Assembly: GCA_030490835.1 (NCBI GenBank)
Contig: CM059973.1
Coordinates: forward strand, 54,440,008-54,504,007
Origin: Annona cherimola
Lineage: Eukaryota > Streptophyta > Magnoliopsida > Magnoliales > Annonaceae
Reading direction: 5' to 3'
DNA: 64,000 bases
In this document: piece by piece, positions 23,601-37,226 of the stretch
Numbering within the stretch: the stretch's first letter is position 1
Layout of the letters: each line of letters starts with the position of its first letter
Notes under the pieces: generated by a model
Told to the model about the DNA's origin: nothing
Databases searched by the model: none
Seen by the model: only the letters and a program-made list of their open reading frames with translations
Made by a program: the position numbers and the translations under genes

Positions 23601-26600
23601 GTAGTTCTTTCTCAATGCCCCATTTGGGAAAGGATATTTCTCCATCTACTGAGACTTTTGGACAGTCTTCTGCACCTCAATCTGTGATGGCAGATGTGTC
23701 TGTTAATCGATCGTTCTTGGGTCATCAGTACCATAACAAGCTACATCAACAAACTGCTAGCCATCAGAAAGGTGTGCAATTTTTACCGTTGATAGATTCA
23801 CAATTTTCTGATGATGATTGGATTGCTACTTGGCTTAAAAATGTATTCACAATAAGCATGATATGATCCCATTTGTAGTTACTGGAGCATCTTTTTCCCT
23901 TTTTCCCGACTGTAATCCTGAAGCCGTGCTTCTGCCTGAAAGAAATGGGGAGTTAGCATGGCCATAGTTCTCCTGCTTTAGCTTAGTTTAGGCAGTTGAT
24001 TCTCATTGACATTAATTTGATCCCAAGTATTTCTGTTTTTGTTGTCTTTTATAAAAATGTAATCATATAGGCATTGCTTGGAAATTTTTTGCAGTCTCAC
24101 AACCCAGTATGGAATGGAAACCTAAGTCAAGTCAGAAGTCAGGTCCGAGCAGCCCTGGAGCAATTGGAAATGATGCTGCTCCTATTCCATTGTCTGCTGA
24201 ACAGTGTACAACTACAACCTCACCTGCAGAAGAGACTCAGATGGTGGAGAAGCTATCACAAGTCAAGATTTCTGAAAATCAGCATGTAATAATACCACCA
24301 CATCTTCGAGTTCCAGAGTCAGATCGGTCGCAACTGACTTTTGGTAGCTTTGGGGCTGGACTCGATTCTTCCAACGGCTTTAGCTCTGGTCTCCACACAT
24401 TTGTGAATGTTCAGGACCCCAAAGATGAACCTGCTGTGAGGTAGATTATACTTCATTTGCTTATTAGCTTTTATGTTTACTCAATTTCTGTGGTAGATTT
24501 GAGCCTGTGGTCTGTGAATCATGTGGCATTTTTTTGACAAAAAACAATATTTGAAAAACCTAGGGAATGTGGCTGAATCAATTTATGATACATACATTTA
24601 TACAAATGCAAACCTTTTCACTGGGGGGATCTAATTACTCAACACTCTTTCTGCAATTTGCTATTGGCCCTGTTTTACTTTTCTCCATCAATTTAGCACA
24701 AAGCCATGTATTTTATGTTTCTAGAATGCTATTGATAATATTATCACTTGGAGAATTTAGTCCCCTTGTTATTAGGTCTATAAATAATAAGGAAACTGTT
24801 ATTTTACTTAGTTTTGTTGGTATAGAAAACTCCAATGGTTATTTTACGGCAGGGCATTTGCATGCGTACCTAGATTTTCCCTAATTGTAGATATGTTTTT
24901 GATAGGCCTCTAATCTTTTTGCATTTGGCTTTCTATTTTCTTGCTGCACTTTTTATCCCCAACTACTGATTTTGCAACCCAAAAAAAAAAAAAAAAAAAA
25001 AAAAAAACTCCTAAATGTGAAATTTGCTTGTAAAACCATCCATGCAGTCAATGAATGCTAGGATTTCGAGAAACATTTAAACTTTGACTTGTGTTTCTGG
25101 CCCATCTAGACATGATTGGTGCCATGTAATTTTGTTCTTTGAATGTCATCCACCTTATCTTGATGTGGAATGGGTCAAATGATGGTGAGAATTCCGAAAT
25201 TGCAGATTTATTGGATAAATTTAAGGAAACTCGTCTACTGTGATCTCTAATGTCCATTTACACGAGTTGATCCATTGAATATAAATATTAAGTAAGATGT
25301 GATCTAAAGGCTAAAGGTACTATTACATGACCTTGATTGTGCTAGTTAGCCACAATTTTGCCAAAGCTGGTCTGTCAAGATTTGCTTGATGAAATTTTGA
25401 CTTTGTTAGAAACCATAATGATCCTTCTGGTAGAGGGGTTTTTACATGCAAAATTCATGTGGGAGCATTTTTGCAAAATTAATAGTTATGGAGTAAATAT
25501 TGCAGAATGGGAAAAAATTGAGATACAAATGTAAAAAAAAAAAAAAACTCTTTTAAACATATTGATAAATACACTAAAACGTTTAGGTAAATTTATATTT
25601 ATGCCAATTCCATCAATTATCATGATGACATTATGAAATGGTGTTAAATCAATAGTTTTTAATATCTCATAATGCCCTCTGGTAGATTAAAGGTTACCAC
25701 TAAAACAACTGGCCTCCCCCCATCTCTGTGTCCAACTATAACCTGACCCATCACCTCCTTTCTGCCATATTTAACCTACAATTGCCACCGTTCTTCTTCC
25801 TTAATCTTCCAAAGCTTTGTTAAATGATTAAATGTTTTTATCTGATGACAATGTCCACATTCCTCAACAATCTGCCTCTGTATTCATACCTGCCAGTCAA
25901 GTATGCCTTGAAAACATGCTTCCTGGGCTCTTCATGCAATAGAACTTCAACTCAGCTCAGCGGCCATACCACCCAGCTCTCATACAGCTAACATTTGATC
26001 AAGGAAAGGACATGGATATTGAAAAGCATTTTAAGCAATTCCTTACTATCAGTTGCTGCTGCACCTTGCCAATCTTTGTCTTCTTCTTTTTTAGATCTCT
26101 CACCAAAGTGCGATTGTTAGCTCTCTTCTTGTATGACTTCTTGCCTGTGGTAGCTGTGGTGGTTCATTTGTCCAACCAGAAAAAGCAAAGTAGCATGACA
26201 TGCCAGCATGAGACATGACCCTATGGATGGTTTAGTTGCACTTAGATAATGTTTTACATTATCTATTATTGTTCAAGTTCATACTGGAAAGAAATGCCTT
26301 TCCTGCTGTCATAGCATGTGATTTAGTTAATTCTGTTGTAACTCCACCCGAATCTAATTTTGAAATGCAATGTTGACAAAACGTATGTTCCTTGTTACAT
26401 TCAGATGATAAACATAAGTTTAGTTATTTTTCTGGCAGCATTTCATTATCTACTGCAATTACCTCTAGCGAAGAAGTTTCTGGTGGTGATGAAGTTGATC
26501 TGTTAGAAGATCAGGTGAGACCTTCTAGCTCTGAATCACAGGATTCGGAAGCATCTAATGAGAACCTGCAGCCCGATCAGAAAGAGCCCACGAGTCCCCA

Positions 26601-29600
26601 TGACATGGGTAACTTTGCAAATGTTGGGATTGTTCAGAGCAATTCCTCCCCTTTCAACCATCCAGAGACGCAACAGCAGCAAGATCCTCAAGATCTCCCC
26701 AGTTTTCAAGTGAGTCCTGCAATCGAAGTTAACAATTGCTCCTCTTTTTTTTCCCATTAGATGAAATATCTGATCTCAAGATCTTAATCACTATATCTTG
26801 GCTGTTCCTTTTATCTGCACTGTTCGTGCATGGCATTGACACTTTTGTTTCATAATCAATGTGTGTATCCAGCAGACTTTGTTGTTGAAACTTTAGATAA
26901 ACTAAGCATAGTCCATCATCCCACACTAGCACACAACCATGGGTTGAAAGCTATGTTCTATACATCCGAAACCTGCATTGTTACGCTAGTCCAGATGTTA
27001 AGTGAAGTGCTAAATAATTGAAGACTATTGAACTTAAGGACACCTATTCTGACATTTCATGCTAGCTGGATGGGCAAATTGCTGTATTTTGTGTTCTATT
27101 CTATAGAGGCATGCCATTCAAAGTCATTTTGACGTAAGGATAATAGCAATAATCCATTAGTGAAGCTTGCACCGTTCCGTCAACATTCTTGGGTTAATGT
27201 TGGGGATTTATTTTTAGATCCATCACTAAATCAATGGCGCTTTGTCGGAGTCATAGTTTTGTGATAATTTCTCTGATCAATAAAACGAATCACGTGTTCT
27301 GGTTTTGTGATATTGCCAACTGGAAATGTGTCTTCAAGAGTAACTGAATTGCCCTGGCTCGACATTGTGGGCGTAATGTTGTGGTCCTAAAGGTTTAGGC
27401 CAGATCCATTTTTATAAGTAATCTTAGTGCTGCCAATTCTATAGGATTTAAGCAAAACACAAGTTCGGATTTTTGTACATGACCATGATACTGCTAGTGC
27501 TGGAGGATTTAAGTTTCAGGCATAGTTATGTGAATTATATGAGAAAATGATTCCATGGCAAGCTTACATTGGAATCCCCATACAAATGGTTTATGTGGGC
27601 CCTTGATGATGCGCAAGTTAATGTAATTCATTATCATGTTTAAGACAGCTTGTTTAATGAAGATTAGAAGATTATCTTGTTGAAGACTTGCGGGCCATTA
27701 AATTCATCTTGTTAGAAATCGAGTCTATACTCATCAAATGTCTTCTCCCAATTTGTGATGATTTTTAAATTTTTACCAAAGCTAGTGCTGGACATGGTAA
27801 ATGAATTATGTTTTATCTTAGGCATCATTGCAGGACCCAAACAAACCATTTGCAGGGAGATTTTTAGGGCAATCATTTTACATTAGTTATTAAGGCGCGC
27901 GTTCGGGAAGAGATAAAACTTTTAAATGAAAATTTTTTGGTGTAAAAGTTGTTAAAATGAGAGAAATGATGTAATATGATAGAGGTGTAAGCCAGAAAAA
28001 TATGAAAAATGAAGAAAAGTGTGAAAATGCAAGAACGTATAGATATTGTCTTTTCACATACAAATAATGGTATATTGGTCCATTTCTCTATCTAATGCAA
28101 CAAATACAATCATAAAATGAATGAAGCTGGACATTTTTTTATGATGACACCTAGAATGCCTGTATCCTGTATTGGATTCTGATGACACCATATTCAATAT
28201 GGATGTGTTGTGCCAGTATTGGATGATATTGAAGAACACAGCATTTAGATCATCAAAGAAAAAAGGGAAAAGAGAGACTAGAAAATAAGAGCAATAGGGC
28301 AATGTAAAATTTTGAACATCATGCCTTGACAAGTTCATAGATCGAAAAACATTAACAGATGTATTCAAGTATGTTTCATTAGTGGGAAACATATAAATAT
28401 ATATGTATGTATGTTTGTATTCAAGTATGTTTCTTTAGCAGGAAACAATTTGTTATGATGATTGTGATTGTGATGATTCATTGTTACCTTCACATGGCAT
28501 GACATTACCACCAACAAAAAACCTGAGAATTTAATTAAAAAAGCAAGGAAAGAAAAAGAAACTCTCTGAAACATATTCATCTAAATAGACAAACTTTTTA
28601 ACTTTAAGAATAAAAATTATTAAAAAAATATAAAAATAAAGCATAAATCACAATCATGTCTTAAATCAGATACATATATGAGTATAGCTTCTTTTCATCC
28701 GGATGTACCAATTCATTTTGGTACTCTTGTCTAGTTTAGGTCCCATCCTGATGATTTTGTTAAATCCAATCCATTCATTGTATTTAAAATTATTGTTTTG
28801 CTTAGATACCAAAAATCATATAAATTGTAATTATTTTTATGTTACATCTTCTAAAAATGTATAAAAAAGTGTACAAATTTAGAAAACCACTTGGATTCAT
28901 ATATCCAAGTTTTAGAATATCAAATCCTACAGAATCATTAGTCTTGGTAAGATAAATATTGTAGATGGTTTAAATATTAAATTGAGACCTCATGGGTCCT
29001 TATAATAAACAAAACATTTTTTCATGGATTTAAGGTTGCTCCTAAGTGATTATTAATTTTGAGAATGATGTAGGTTATAGATTGAGATAATTTTTTGTAT
29101 CTAAGTAAAATAAATAGTGCTTAATACAATGGGTGGATTGGATTTAACAAAATCATCAAGATGGGTCCCAAACTGGATGAGAATACCAAAGTGAATTGGT
29201 ACATCCACATGTATAAAAGCCGGACTCTCTGTCTCTGTGGCAAGTAGACGAGGCAAAACCACAAGATGTTGATAAATTTTTTTGGGGCCATACTTCAATG
29301 CTTGCACAAGTGTGACCTATTTATTTTTAATAAATTTTTTGCATGAATACATGGGCCAAAGCAAGCTCTTTTCACTGTCTAACTTATTTATTTTTTGAAT
29401 TTCAAAAATGAAAGAAACAGAAAATTTCCTTTGTAAAAAGACCTTACTTGGGCTCACAATCCATGCAAAAAAAAAAAAAAATCAGAATTAAAGAAAGGGG
29501 GTTGAGGGTGGGTGGGAGGCTAAAGTTAATTTTTTGTAAATTTTAAAATTCTGTAAATTCAATAACATGAAAATTAACCTAAAAAGCAAGGAAAAAATTG

Positions 29601-32600
29601 AAAGTACTGTAATTAGATTAAACAAAAACATGCCAAAATTTTATTATTTAATTTTCAGAATAAAAGATATAAAGGATAAAAATAAATACAGATCGCAAAT
29701 TTACAGAAAAAAGCAAGATTTCATCTTCTATTCGTCAAATCTAATTTAGATAATGATGATTTAAAACTGCTAAAAGTGAAAATCTTACTGATTCGAGATT
29801 TTTCATGAATTTTGTTCTTCAACGTATTCTTTGATTCCCACAAAAAAAAATCAGTTTTTCTTTCATTATCACCTCAATTCTTGGTCCAAGTCACCTCCTC
29901 GATCTCCAATTTAGCTCCAAATCTGCTAAAACAACTCTCTATGGATTTTTAATCACTGTTTTCACTACCCTAAAAAACTGGTTGATTTTCAAATGCATAT
30001 AGCGGGCAAAGGAATGAAAATACAGTGAATTCTCTGCTTTTTATGCATGCTGTCAAAGATGTATTGGCCTGGTATGGGTCAGCTGGGTCTGAATCAGCCA
30101 ATACTGATGAAAATTGGCTGAAACGCTGAAGAATCCGAAACCCTTGCCAATCCATGGATGCTATGGATACAATACCGATTTTGAAAGATATGTTTGTGGT
30201 AGATTTCAACAAATAATGTTTTCAACAATGGTGATGATTAAAATGTCCACCTGTCAAACACCCCCCCACCCCCACCCCCACCCCCACCCCCACCCCCCCG
30301 ATATTGGGAAATTTACTGGGTTTGAGTACTTTGTGGAGAATCACAAGGATGCATTGTGGGATATGGTTTTCGATTATTATAATTCCTGATTATTCTTCCT
30401 TCACAATTATGGTAGTTAACAAGGCTGTTGTTTTAGGAATTCAATCATTCGCTCTTTGACAATGTTTTTAAAATGCGTTTATTGATACGTAAGGAACTTT
30501 GACCAAGTGTTTTGTTGGTGAACTGATTGTTTTGTGCAGTTAAATTCTTGCATTGTGTTTTTTTAATTCTAGATAATATATACCTGATTTGTATAGATAC
30601 CTGTGCTGCTGTTTACATATAGTATTTTTATTTTTCCTTTTTGTATCAGGCTTATGCACCCCAAAGTGCATATGATGTGCCATTCTTAAGATCATCTATT
30701 GATGAAAATGTCCAGGGGCAGAGGTTATCATCGCCACAGGAGGTATGGTATCACTGACCTAATTGTCTATGAATTCCTGAAGCTTTCTTACTTGGCTAAA
30801 CTGTTTTTATATCTCTCTGATAAATTGGATTCTGTTATATGGTTTTTTAAAAATATTATTCTCTGAAATAGCTCGTTTTCAATACATTTAACATACTCTA
30901 GGAGAACAATAAATAGTTATGAAGGCATTGGGAGTGAATTTTGAATTAGAAAATGGGGTATTATGCCTAGTAGTATCATTTTTGTCAAGTATAGGCTTTC
31001 TCACTTATATTGGCTAATCCAACCTAGGTTTCAAGCCCATCCAAAATTAGAGTTTGGTATAGGCCATATGGCCTACTCCGCCATACTGGATTTGATTTTC
31101 AAAATCCATGGCGATAACAAAACAAATCCAATGGCCGACCCTTCAATTTGACTGCTGTTTTTCAGTACAACAGATGACAGTTCTTCAAATGGTATTTGAT
31201 TGCCATTTTTAAGAATATATTTTGTGATGTTGCCAAAACAAATCTAATATCTGACCTTTCAATTCTATTGCTGTTTCATTAAAAATGATATTTGGTAGCC
31301 ATTTTAAAAATGCTTCTCGTGGCCCACCTGGTCTAACTGCCTGATTTGTTTTTGAGTTTAAGATGTGGCCTATCAATTGAAAGGCTGTATCTATGATTTA
31401 GGCATCTGTGGATTTGTGAGACTCCAGTTTACTTTGGGCTTGGAAAATTCTGTGGAAGTAATCATGGGAAGGAATGTGGGCTGGTTCCGAAAATTCTGTT
31501 GTGAGGAATGGAACTGCTCATCGTGTTTAGGTTCTGTTAATCACAAGAATGAATAATGACTTTTTTATCATTGGTTAAGGTTCATAGAGTAGTCTTAATG
31601 TATCGCTGAAAATCCTTGATTTTATGCTTCATAAATTGGTCAGTATGCCATAGCCCTTTCTCTTTTCCCAAGGTTTCAAGTGACTTCCCTTTGGCACATC
31701 TAGGTCACCTCTTTCCACAGATTATGTGGTGCTGCTGTTCTGGACCAAATCAGTTTTATTGACCTCAATTGAAATTCGATTCAATGTTATTCTGTGCTGT
31801 TAACTGTAGTCGTTACTAGATACCATATTTCACACTTACTGATTTTTATGAATTGTGTTTGTTCAGTTTGATTTGTATGTCAAGATTGATTTAAAAAAAT
31901 TACTGATTCATTTCCATTGACTATAATAAATAGAACTTGGAACCTTCTTAATTGGTTGAATTGTATGCTGTTTTTCATTAAATTTTTTTTTTCAGCCATG
32001 AGAATTAGGATCTGTTTGGTATCAGGTGAAAACAAAGTGGGGAAATTTTTTTTTAGAAGTGTGAAAGTGATGTGATATGACGTGTAATAATGAGGAGTAA
32101 AGAGAACAACAATAAAATAGATAAGAGTTGTTGTATTGCTAAATGTGAAAATATAATTGGAATGTGGAGATAATAACATCAAAAGTAGGGTGGTTAGATA
32201 GTTAAGATGTCAAAGATTTTATGAGAAGGATAGGGAAGTTTTTATTTTATTTTAATTAATTTAATTTTATTTTTTTTACTTCATACCAGGCCTTGATTGG
32301 GTTGTCTGTGTTAACTGAACTGAAACTACAAATTAGAAAATAATTTTCTGCTTGCCTGCCTAAGGAAGGACAACTTCTATTCTAGTCTCAACTCGAATTC
32401 TTAACAATCATAATTACATAAGCAGCCTTAATCCTGGATACCTCAACTTGTTTTGCTTATCAAATGTGCAGGGGTTGAGTTCACATGTGGCAAATAATGG
32501 TGCTCCATCCTCAGCACCCATGGTCCAGCAGCAGGCAATTACACAGTTATATCCCCAAGTTCATATACCGCACTTTCCAAACTTTGTGCCGTATCGTCAG

Positions 32601-33798
32601 GTCCTTTCTCCATTTTATGTTCCGCCAGTGGCTGTGCCCAACTATTCTGGTAACCCTGCATACCCTCCCCCTCCGAATGGCAGTAGCTACCTGCTGATGC
32701 CAGGAGGTAGCTCACATCTCACCACAAGTGGCCTGAAGTATGCAGCATCGCAATACAAGCCTGTTCCTGCCAGTGGCCCAATGGGGTATGGGAGTTATAC
32801 AAATCCAGCTGGGTACACAATCAGTGGTCCTGGAACTGTTGGCGGTCCAACTGGCCTTGATGATTCTAGCAGGATAAAATATAAAGAGAGCAACCTTTAT
32901 GTCCCTAACCCACAGGTAAACCTAATCAATGAAAATAGTTATGTTTAACAAATTATTGCACTGATGGTCTTAAAATAGTGTGCATTGCTGGTTTTGTTGA
33001 TCAAACTATTATCCAACAAAGTAACACCATGGCCTCAGCTTAAAAGTACTCTTCAGCCATTGGCAAAACCTTGAAATCCAGGGCCCGAGGTCATTACGGT
33101 GGATTGATTCCTTGGTCCTATCCAATACATCCATGAATCAAATGTTGGAATTGTTGAGTGGCATTCTGTGAGTTGTATAAATTTAGTTAGTTGATGAGCA
33201 TGTATTCTTGTTGTCAAGGCCAAGTGCCTGGCATGTTTCAAAGACATTAGAAAATGACCAGCAAATATTTTGACCAAGGGCTATGCACTGCTTAGAGTTC
33301 TGCTCTGAGAGCTGCAAATGTAGCTTCTCTTAGAAGTTTTTATTTAACTATTTTTACCATCACCTTTGCAATTGCCTTCCTCTGCAGTTTTTGCTGAAAG
33401 CATTATAATTAGAGCAGGCAAGATGTTTAGTACCTTCTAATGAATTTGAGGTTGTTGTTTGACAGGCGGAAACATCAGAGCTTTGGATGCAACCCCCTAG
33501 GGAGCTCCCCAGTATGCAGTCATCTCCATACTACAACTTATCAGGGCAAGGACCACATGCAGCATATGTTCCTTCCCACACAGGCCATGCTTCTTTCAAT
33601 GGTCCCACCCAGTCGGCACATGTGCCTTTCCCAGGTTTATACCATCCTCCTCAGCCAACTGCAATTGCAAATCCACACCTGGTACATCAACCTTTGCCAG
33701 GCATGGGCAATAATGTGAGTGTGGCGGCAGCGGGAGGCCAGGTTGGAGCTTATCAGCAGCCGCAGATGGGCCATCTTAATTGGACGGGGAACTTTTGA
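17614..33798 (+). CDS. GIP1L: GBF-interacting protein 1-like (GIP1_N/DUF1296 family), 10 exons
   Basis: Exons by GT/AG and phase: 17614-17788, 18668-18711, 18899-19028, 21189-21324, 23194-23771, 24095-24440, 26439-26709, 30650-30742, 32472-32915, 33466-33798 (TGA). The joined frame is 849 aa with no internal stop. Residues about 10-75 form the GIP1_N domain (UBA-like fold): SARVRKTIQSIKEIVGNHSD, a D-Y-V-M-L-K-E core, MDPNETTQKLLHQ, then FHEVRRKRDKKKE across the exon 1-2 junction. The middle is Ser/Gln-rich and probably disordered; the C-terminus is Pro/Tyr/Gly-rich and ends GHLNWTGNF. In Arabidopsis, GIP1 binds G-box bZIP factors and enhances their DNA binding; a nuclear co-regulator role is inferred here. 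The start fits: first ATG after the leader, just before the conserved domain. Introns are long (intron 7 is 3.9 kb) and transposon-laden. Splice sites are predicted, not observed. Confidence 0.9.
19748..20008. mobile_element. Tourist-like MITE in intron 3
   Basis: Starts GGGGGTGTTTGGG and ends CCAAACACACC, the clearest terminal inverted repeats of the family here. It is flanked by TAT on both sides (19745-19747, 20009-20011). The interior matches the other copies in reverse orientation. Confidence 0.75.
20240..21065. repeat. Possible non-autonomous repeat in intron 3
   Basis: Ends carry ACCCAA/TTGGGTT-type text (about 20260-20340 and 20880-21060) reminiscent of the hAT-like repeats elsewhere. 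The centre (20390-20640) is pyrimidine-rich. Short open frames here on both strands show no domains. Confidence 0.25.
22468..22819. mobile_element. MITE in intron 4
   Basis: The left end is CGTTGTCAAAGGC and the right end GGCATCTTTAACAACG; they are inverted to each other. AAGGCTTG and GTGCCTAGGCAC blocks are sub-terminal. The interior is AT-rich with no ORF. No target duplication is clear. Confidence 0.45.
24981..25007 (+). repeat. Poly-A run of 27 bases in intron 6
   Basis: Uninterrupted A run. It could mark the tail of a retroposed fragment, but nothing upstream supports one. Confidence 0.6.
27892..27990. mobile_element. Truncated Tourist-like MITE in intron 7
   Basis: GGCGCGCGTTCGGGAAGAGA replaces the usual GGGTGTGTTTGG start. 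Family text follows (ATAAAACTTTTAAATGAAAA, GATGTAATATGATAGAGGTG) and then stops abruptly. Confidence 0.45.
28701..29206. mobile_element. Foldback MITE in intron 7
   Basis: About 90 bp at the left end (from GGATGTACCAATTCATTTTG) is the near-perfect inverted complement of the right end (to CAAAGTGAATTGGTACATCC). Internal arms carry TTTTGTTAAATCCAATCCA on one side and its complement on the other. The 506-bp element has no coding potential. Duplicated target bases were not identified. Confidence 0.7.
30260..30299 (+). repeat. CCCCCA microsatellite in intron 7
   Basis: ACCCCCCC followed by repeated ACCCCC units over about 40 bases. The opposite strand is runs of five or more G separated by single T, a strong G-quadruplex candidate. 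Confidence 0.85.
32008..32292. mobile_element. Tourist-like MITE in intron 8
   Basis: Starts GGATCTGTTTGGTATCAGG after TTA and ends TTCATACCAGGCC. The interior resembles the family (GTGATGTGATATGACGTG, AATAATGAGGAGTAAAGAG). It lies about 180 bp upstream of exon 9. Confidence 0.5.
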
Positions 33799-34440
33799 AA
33801 GGATGGATTCCAATCAAATGGATCAATCCCATGTGATGAGGGATTGAAGTAGGTAAAAAGCCATAGTTTGTGTAAATGATCCATAATCTTCTCTTAATCG
33901 ATGGCAAGTCAGTTTCTATTTATTGTTCTCAAATGTTGTCTGGTCCTCGATGTCTTTTGGCTGAACTTCCTGAGATGAGGATGTTGGTTATGCATCGAAT
34001 GCTGGGCAGTGGATCGCATGCCATTGATTTGAATAATCTCAATGTATCTTAGAAATACCCAACATTTGATTGTCCAACACCCTCATCAGAATGTTTCCAA
34101 AGATAAACAAAGCAGGCAGAAAAATTAAAAATGTTTATAGAAACTTCAGATTTGTGGGATATCAGGCGTTCAGAATCTAGTGGTGCAGGTTGGGTCAAGT
34201 TGCGGTTTTCCCGAATCCACTTGGTACTTTCTAATTTTGAAACTTCGATTTCAGAAGTTCAGGTTGTTTTTTGCGGCCGGCCCCAAGCAAACTTTTAATG
34301 TTTTTTTTTTTTTGGTTTTGTTTTGTTTTTTAAAACTGTACAACGGTTTTAGAAAAAAAAAGGAAGAAAATTACGGATGTATAGAACATTTGTAGATTGT
34401 GGAACATTTTGTTCATTCACAGATGTAACAGAATGTTATA
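33799..34440 (+). other. 3' flank / probable 3' UTR of the GIP1-like gene
   Basis: It follows the TGA with no further coding. T-rich runs occur at 34300-34330. A plant-like AATAAT at about 34034 could serve polyadenylation, but no cleavage site can be chosen from sequence alone. Confidence 0.35.
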
Positions 34441-35133
34441 ATATTTTATGGAATTATTTATCCACATAGGAAGTGTTATTTGCACCTATATCAACTCAAA
34501 AAAGTAAAATATTAGCGTGTGTAAAGCTTTTTTTTTTTTTTTTTTTAAATCATGTAACTTATAAATTTTTTTGATTTCCGTCTAACATTGTTATCCTCCA
34601 TCTAACGGCTGTTAGATTCTCGCTTGGGGAGTTGAATTCACATGTGAGCATGCTATCCATAATTTCTTTTTAATATATTAATATTATAAATGTTTTAAAA
34701 TGAAGATAATTATGTTTCGGCCTTGGGTTACCTAGAAGTTTTTCGTGTAACCATTTTGACAATAGAATAAAAGAACTCGCGGTTCAAATTGTTCAATATC
34801 ATTTGTTTATCGATGGACTGAAGATCATCTTATATGCACGAAAAATGGTTAGATCCATTCACAATTGGATTATAATGTAATAATATTTTAAATAATTATT
34901 TATACATGTAAGAACGATGTTTTAAAATGCATTAAAAAAAAGGAATGGCGTTTTATATAGTTTGGATGCTGAAAATGCTCTTTTGAAATCGAAATACAAG
35001 TAAAATTATTTTACACTCATTGTGTCCATTTTTCTCATGGGTGTTATAAATAAATTTGGTTTCTTGGTTAAATAAGTAATTTTGATTGATATTAGTAGTG
35101 GATTTCACTATCATCAAAGTCGGCCAAAATAAA
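34441..35133. other. AT-rich intergenic spacer
   Basis: Nothing recognised between the host gene and the Mutator-like element. Confidence 0.4.
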
Positions 35134-35342
35134 CAAAAGTTAGGGCAATTTACATATATACCTAAATCGTTTGATTGAAATTGTAAATATATCTATATGA
35201 TTTCATAAATTGCATATTACGTCAATATAATTTCATAAAAATTGTATATTACCCCACGTTAACGACATATGGGAAACAGCTGGATGCAGCCTGTTAGGTT
35301 TAAAGATCAATGCCCAAATTACCCTTTCAGTTAGGGCACGAA

Positions 35343-35542
35343 TCATTCGCCCCCAATTTCTCCCCTCCCGACCAAACGAAATCTCCTCCCCTTCCCCATT
35401 TTGCGCCCTTCTAGCTGCAATGGTCGAACAGCGACGACTGGAAAGGATAACGACTGCCGGACTGCGACAACAATCCCTATCCCCTTCCCATTGATTCGAT
35501 TAGGAGGCGCGATCTTTTGATCGACAGCTTTCACCTCCTTCA
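35343..35542 (+). other. Leader-like segment inside the MULE
   Basis: GC-richer, pyrimidine-biased segment near the left TIR that ends CACCTCCTTCAG|GTAATTATCC, a good splice-donor context. It looks like a 5' untranslated exon of the element's transposase transcript, or captured host sequence. The reverse-strand frame here has no domain. Confidence 0.35.
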
Positions 35543-37226
35543 GGTAATTATCCTTATCTTTGATCTGTTCGTGCATCTTCTTTTAATGTCGATTAACTTA
35601 AAGAGTGTTGCATACTCGTCACAACTGTATGAATTTTATGTTGTTTTCGTGACATCCTTGGTTGAGGTGGCAGCTAGAAGTTGTATCCCTGCTGTTCTCC
35701 TGTGTGGGCGACAGTATGGTGGGGACCATTTGCACTTGGACTATGGGGGGCGAAATAATAATTTTTTATAGCTGAGTAAAATACATGTTGGGTGGTGGGG
35801 ACCAATTGTTTGGCTAATAAAGATAATTTTAGTTAGTGGTGGGGACTAGCCCGGTAGAAAAGAGAGAGCCTTGTCGTTTCTTGTTTCTCATTCTTTAGGT
35901 CATTGTCATTGTTGTAGTAACATATGCATACGAAATTAGTATTCCGGGGTATTGTATGCTTCAGAAAATCAGAGAGATACCGAGTCCATACAAGTAATGG
36001 TAATTTCCCTAGGAGTAATCAGATGCTATTTTGAGTCTGATTACCCACCCATTAATTAGAGGATTGATTGAAGTGGTTTAGAAATGCATTCCATCTGCAT
36101 AGGAGGAGGTGGACACAATATTATATCATAAAAGTGGCCCACTATCATTTGAATAATCATATAAAAGAATGAACCATAATAAAATAAGGAACTACTATTT
36201 TTATCCATACATGCTGGGTGGAAAGGTCAGGTTCAGAGATACGCTTGTTATAAGATGCGGATCAACAGAGAATGAAAGTGTATCCACCGAATCATTGATT
36301 GCAGTGTCTTTGATTTTCAAACGACAATGAGCACCAGCAATTTCAGTTGGATTTTCAGTCGTTTTCGGACAAAACGTTTTCACTTTCAATCAATTGTGAG
36401 GGTTTAGGAAGTCTTACACTACAAAAAATACTGCCAATTCAGGTGCACATATGAGGAAGGGTTTACATCATGTGTTGTGGTGATAGTTGGCTTGCTACAA
36501 TTGCCTAGAGTTTGACCCTAGCACCTACTGGATTGGGGTGACAAATAAAGTTGATCATTGACCAGTGATCAGCCAAGAATGCTCCCCATAGCAAAAATGA
36601 GAGAGATCTTCATGGGTTACGTTTCAAGATCTTCTTAGTCATGAATGAATATTATCCAGAAAAAGTAATTGGACTACAGTTCTAATAGGAATGGGAGTGA
36701 TCTAATAGAAATGGGAGTGAAGTTTTGGAGAGTTTGACCCAACCAGCACATCCATGGTAATGCGATGTCATATTTGAGGTCTTTATACCGACAAATGAAT
36801 ATGCTGGTTCAAAAAAATGGAATGGTATGTGGATAATAGACATGTTTAATAAATTTTTTTCCTTTAATATTAGAATTAATTACCTTGCCTAAGCCAGTGC
36901 AAAAAAAATCACTAGACATAATCATATATCTGCTTTTGCCCCCCCTTTTCACTATATTTTTTTAATAAGTGAAGCAATGGCTTCTCAATATACTACAGTA
37001 ATTTGAGACTCATGTGTAACAGGTCTTTTCCAACTTGGACATATTTCCTGTTATTTCTATATCCTCTATAATACCTATGGTTTTAGAAACATGGTAGATG
37101 GTCCATCCTCTTCCAAATAGATCAACCCTATCACAGGTCCATCTCCAAACTTTGTCAAAAGATCTGAACTCCCAACCTAATCAATAAGGGCAGCAAGTGG
37201 CCAAGCTTTAGTACCCTCACTTCCCT
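35543..37226. other. MULE interior without recognisable coding sequence
   Basis: I looked for MULE transposase core (DDE) and SWIM motifs and see none. The ORF 35517-35771 has no match I can name. The autonomous coding core is probably deleted or replaced here. Confidence 0.35.
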
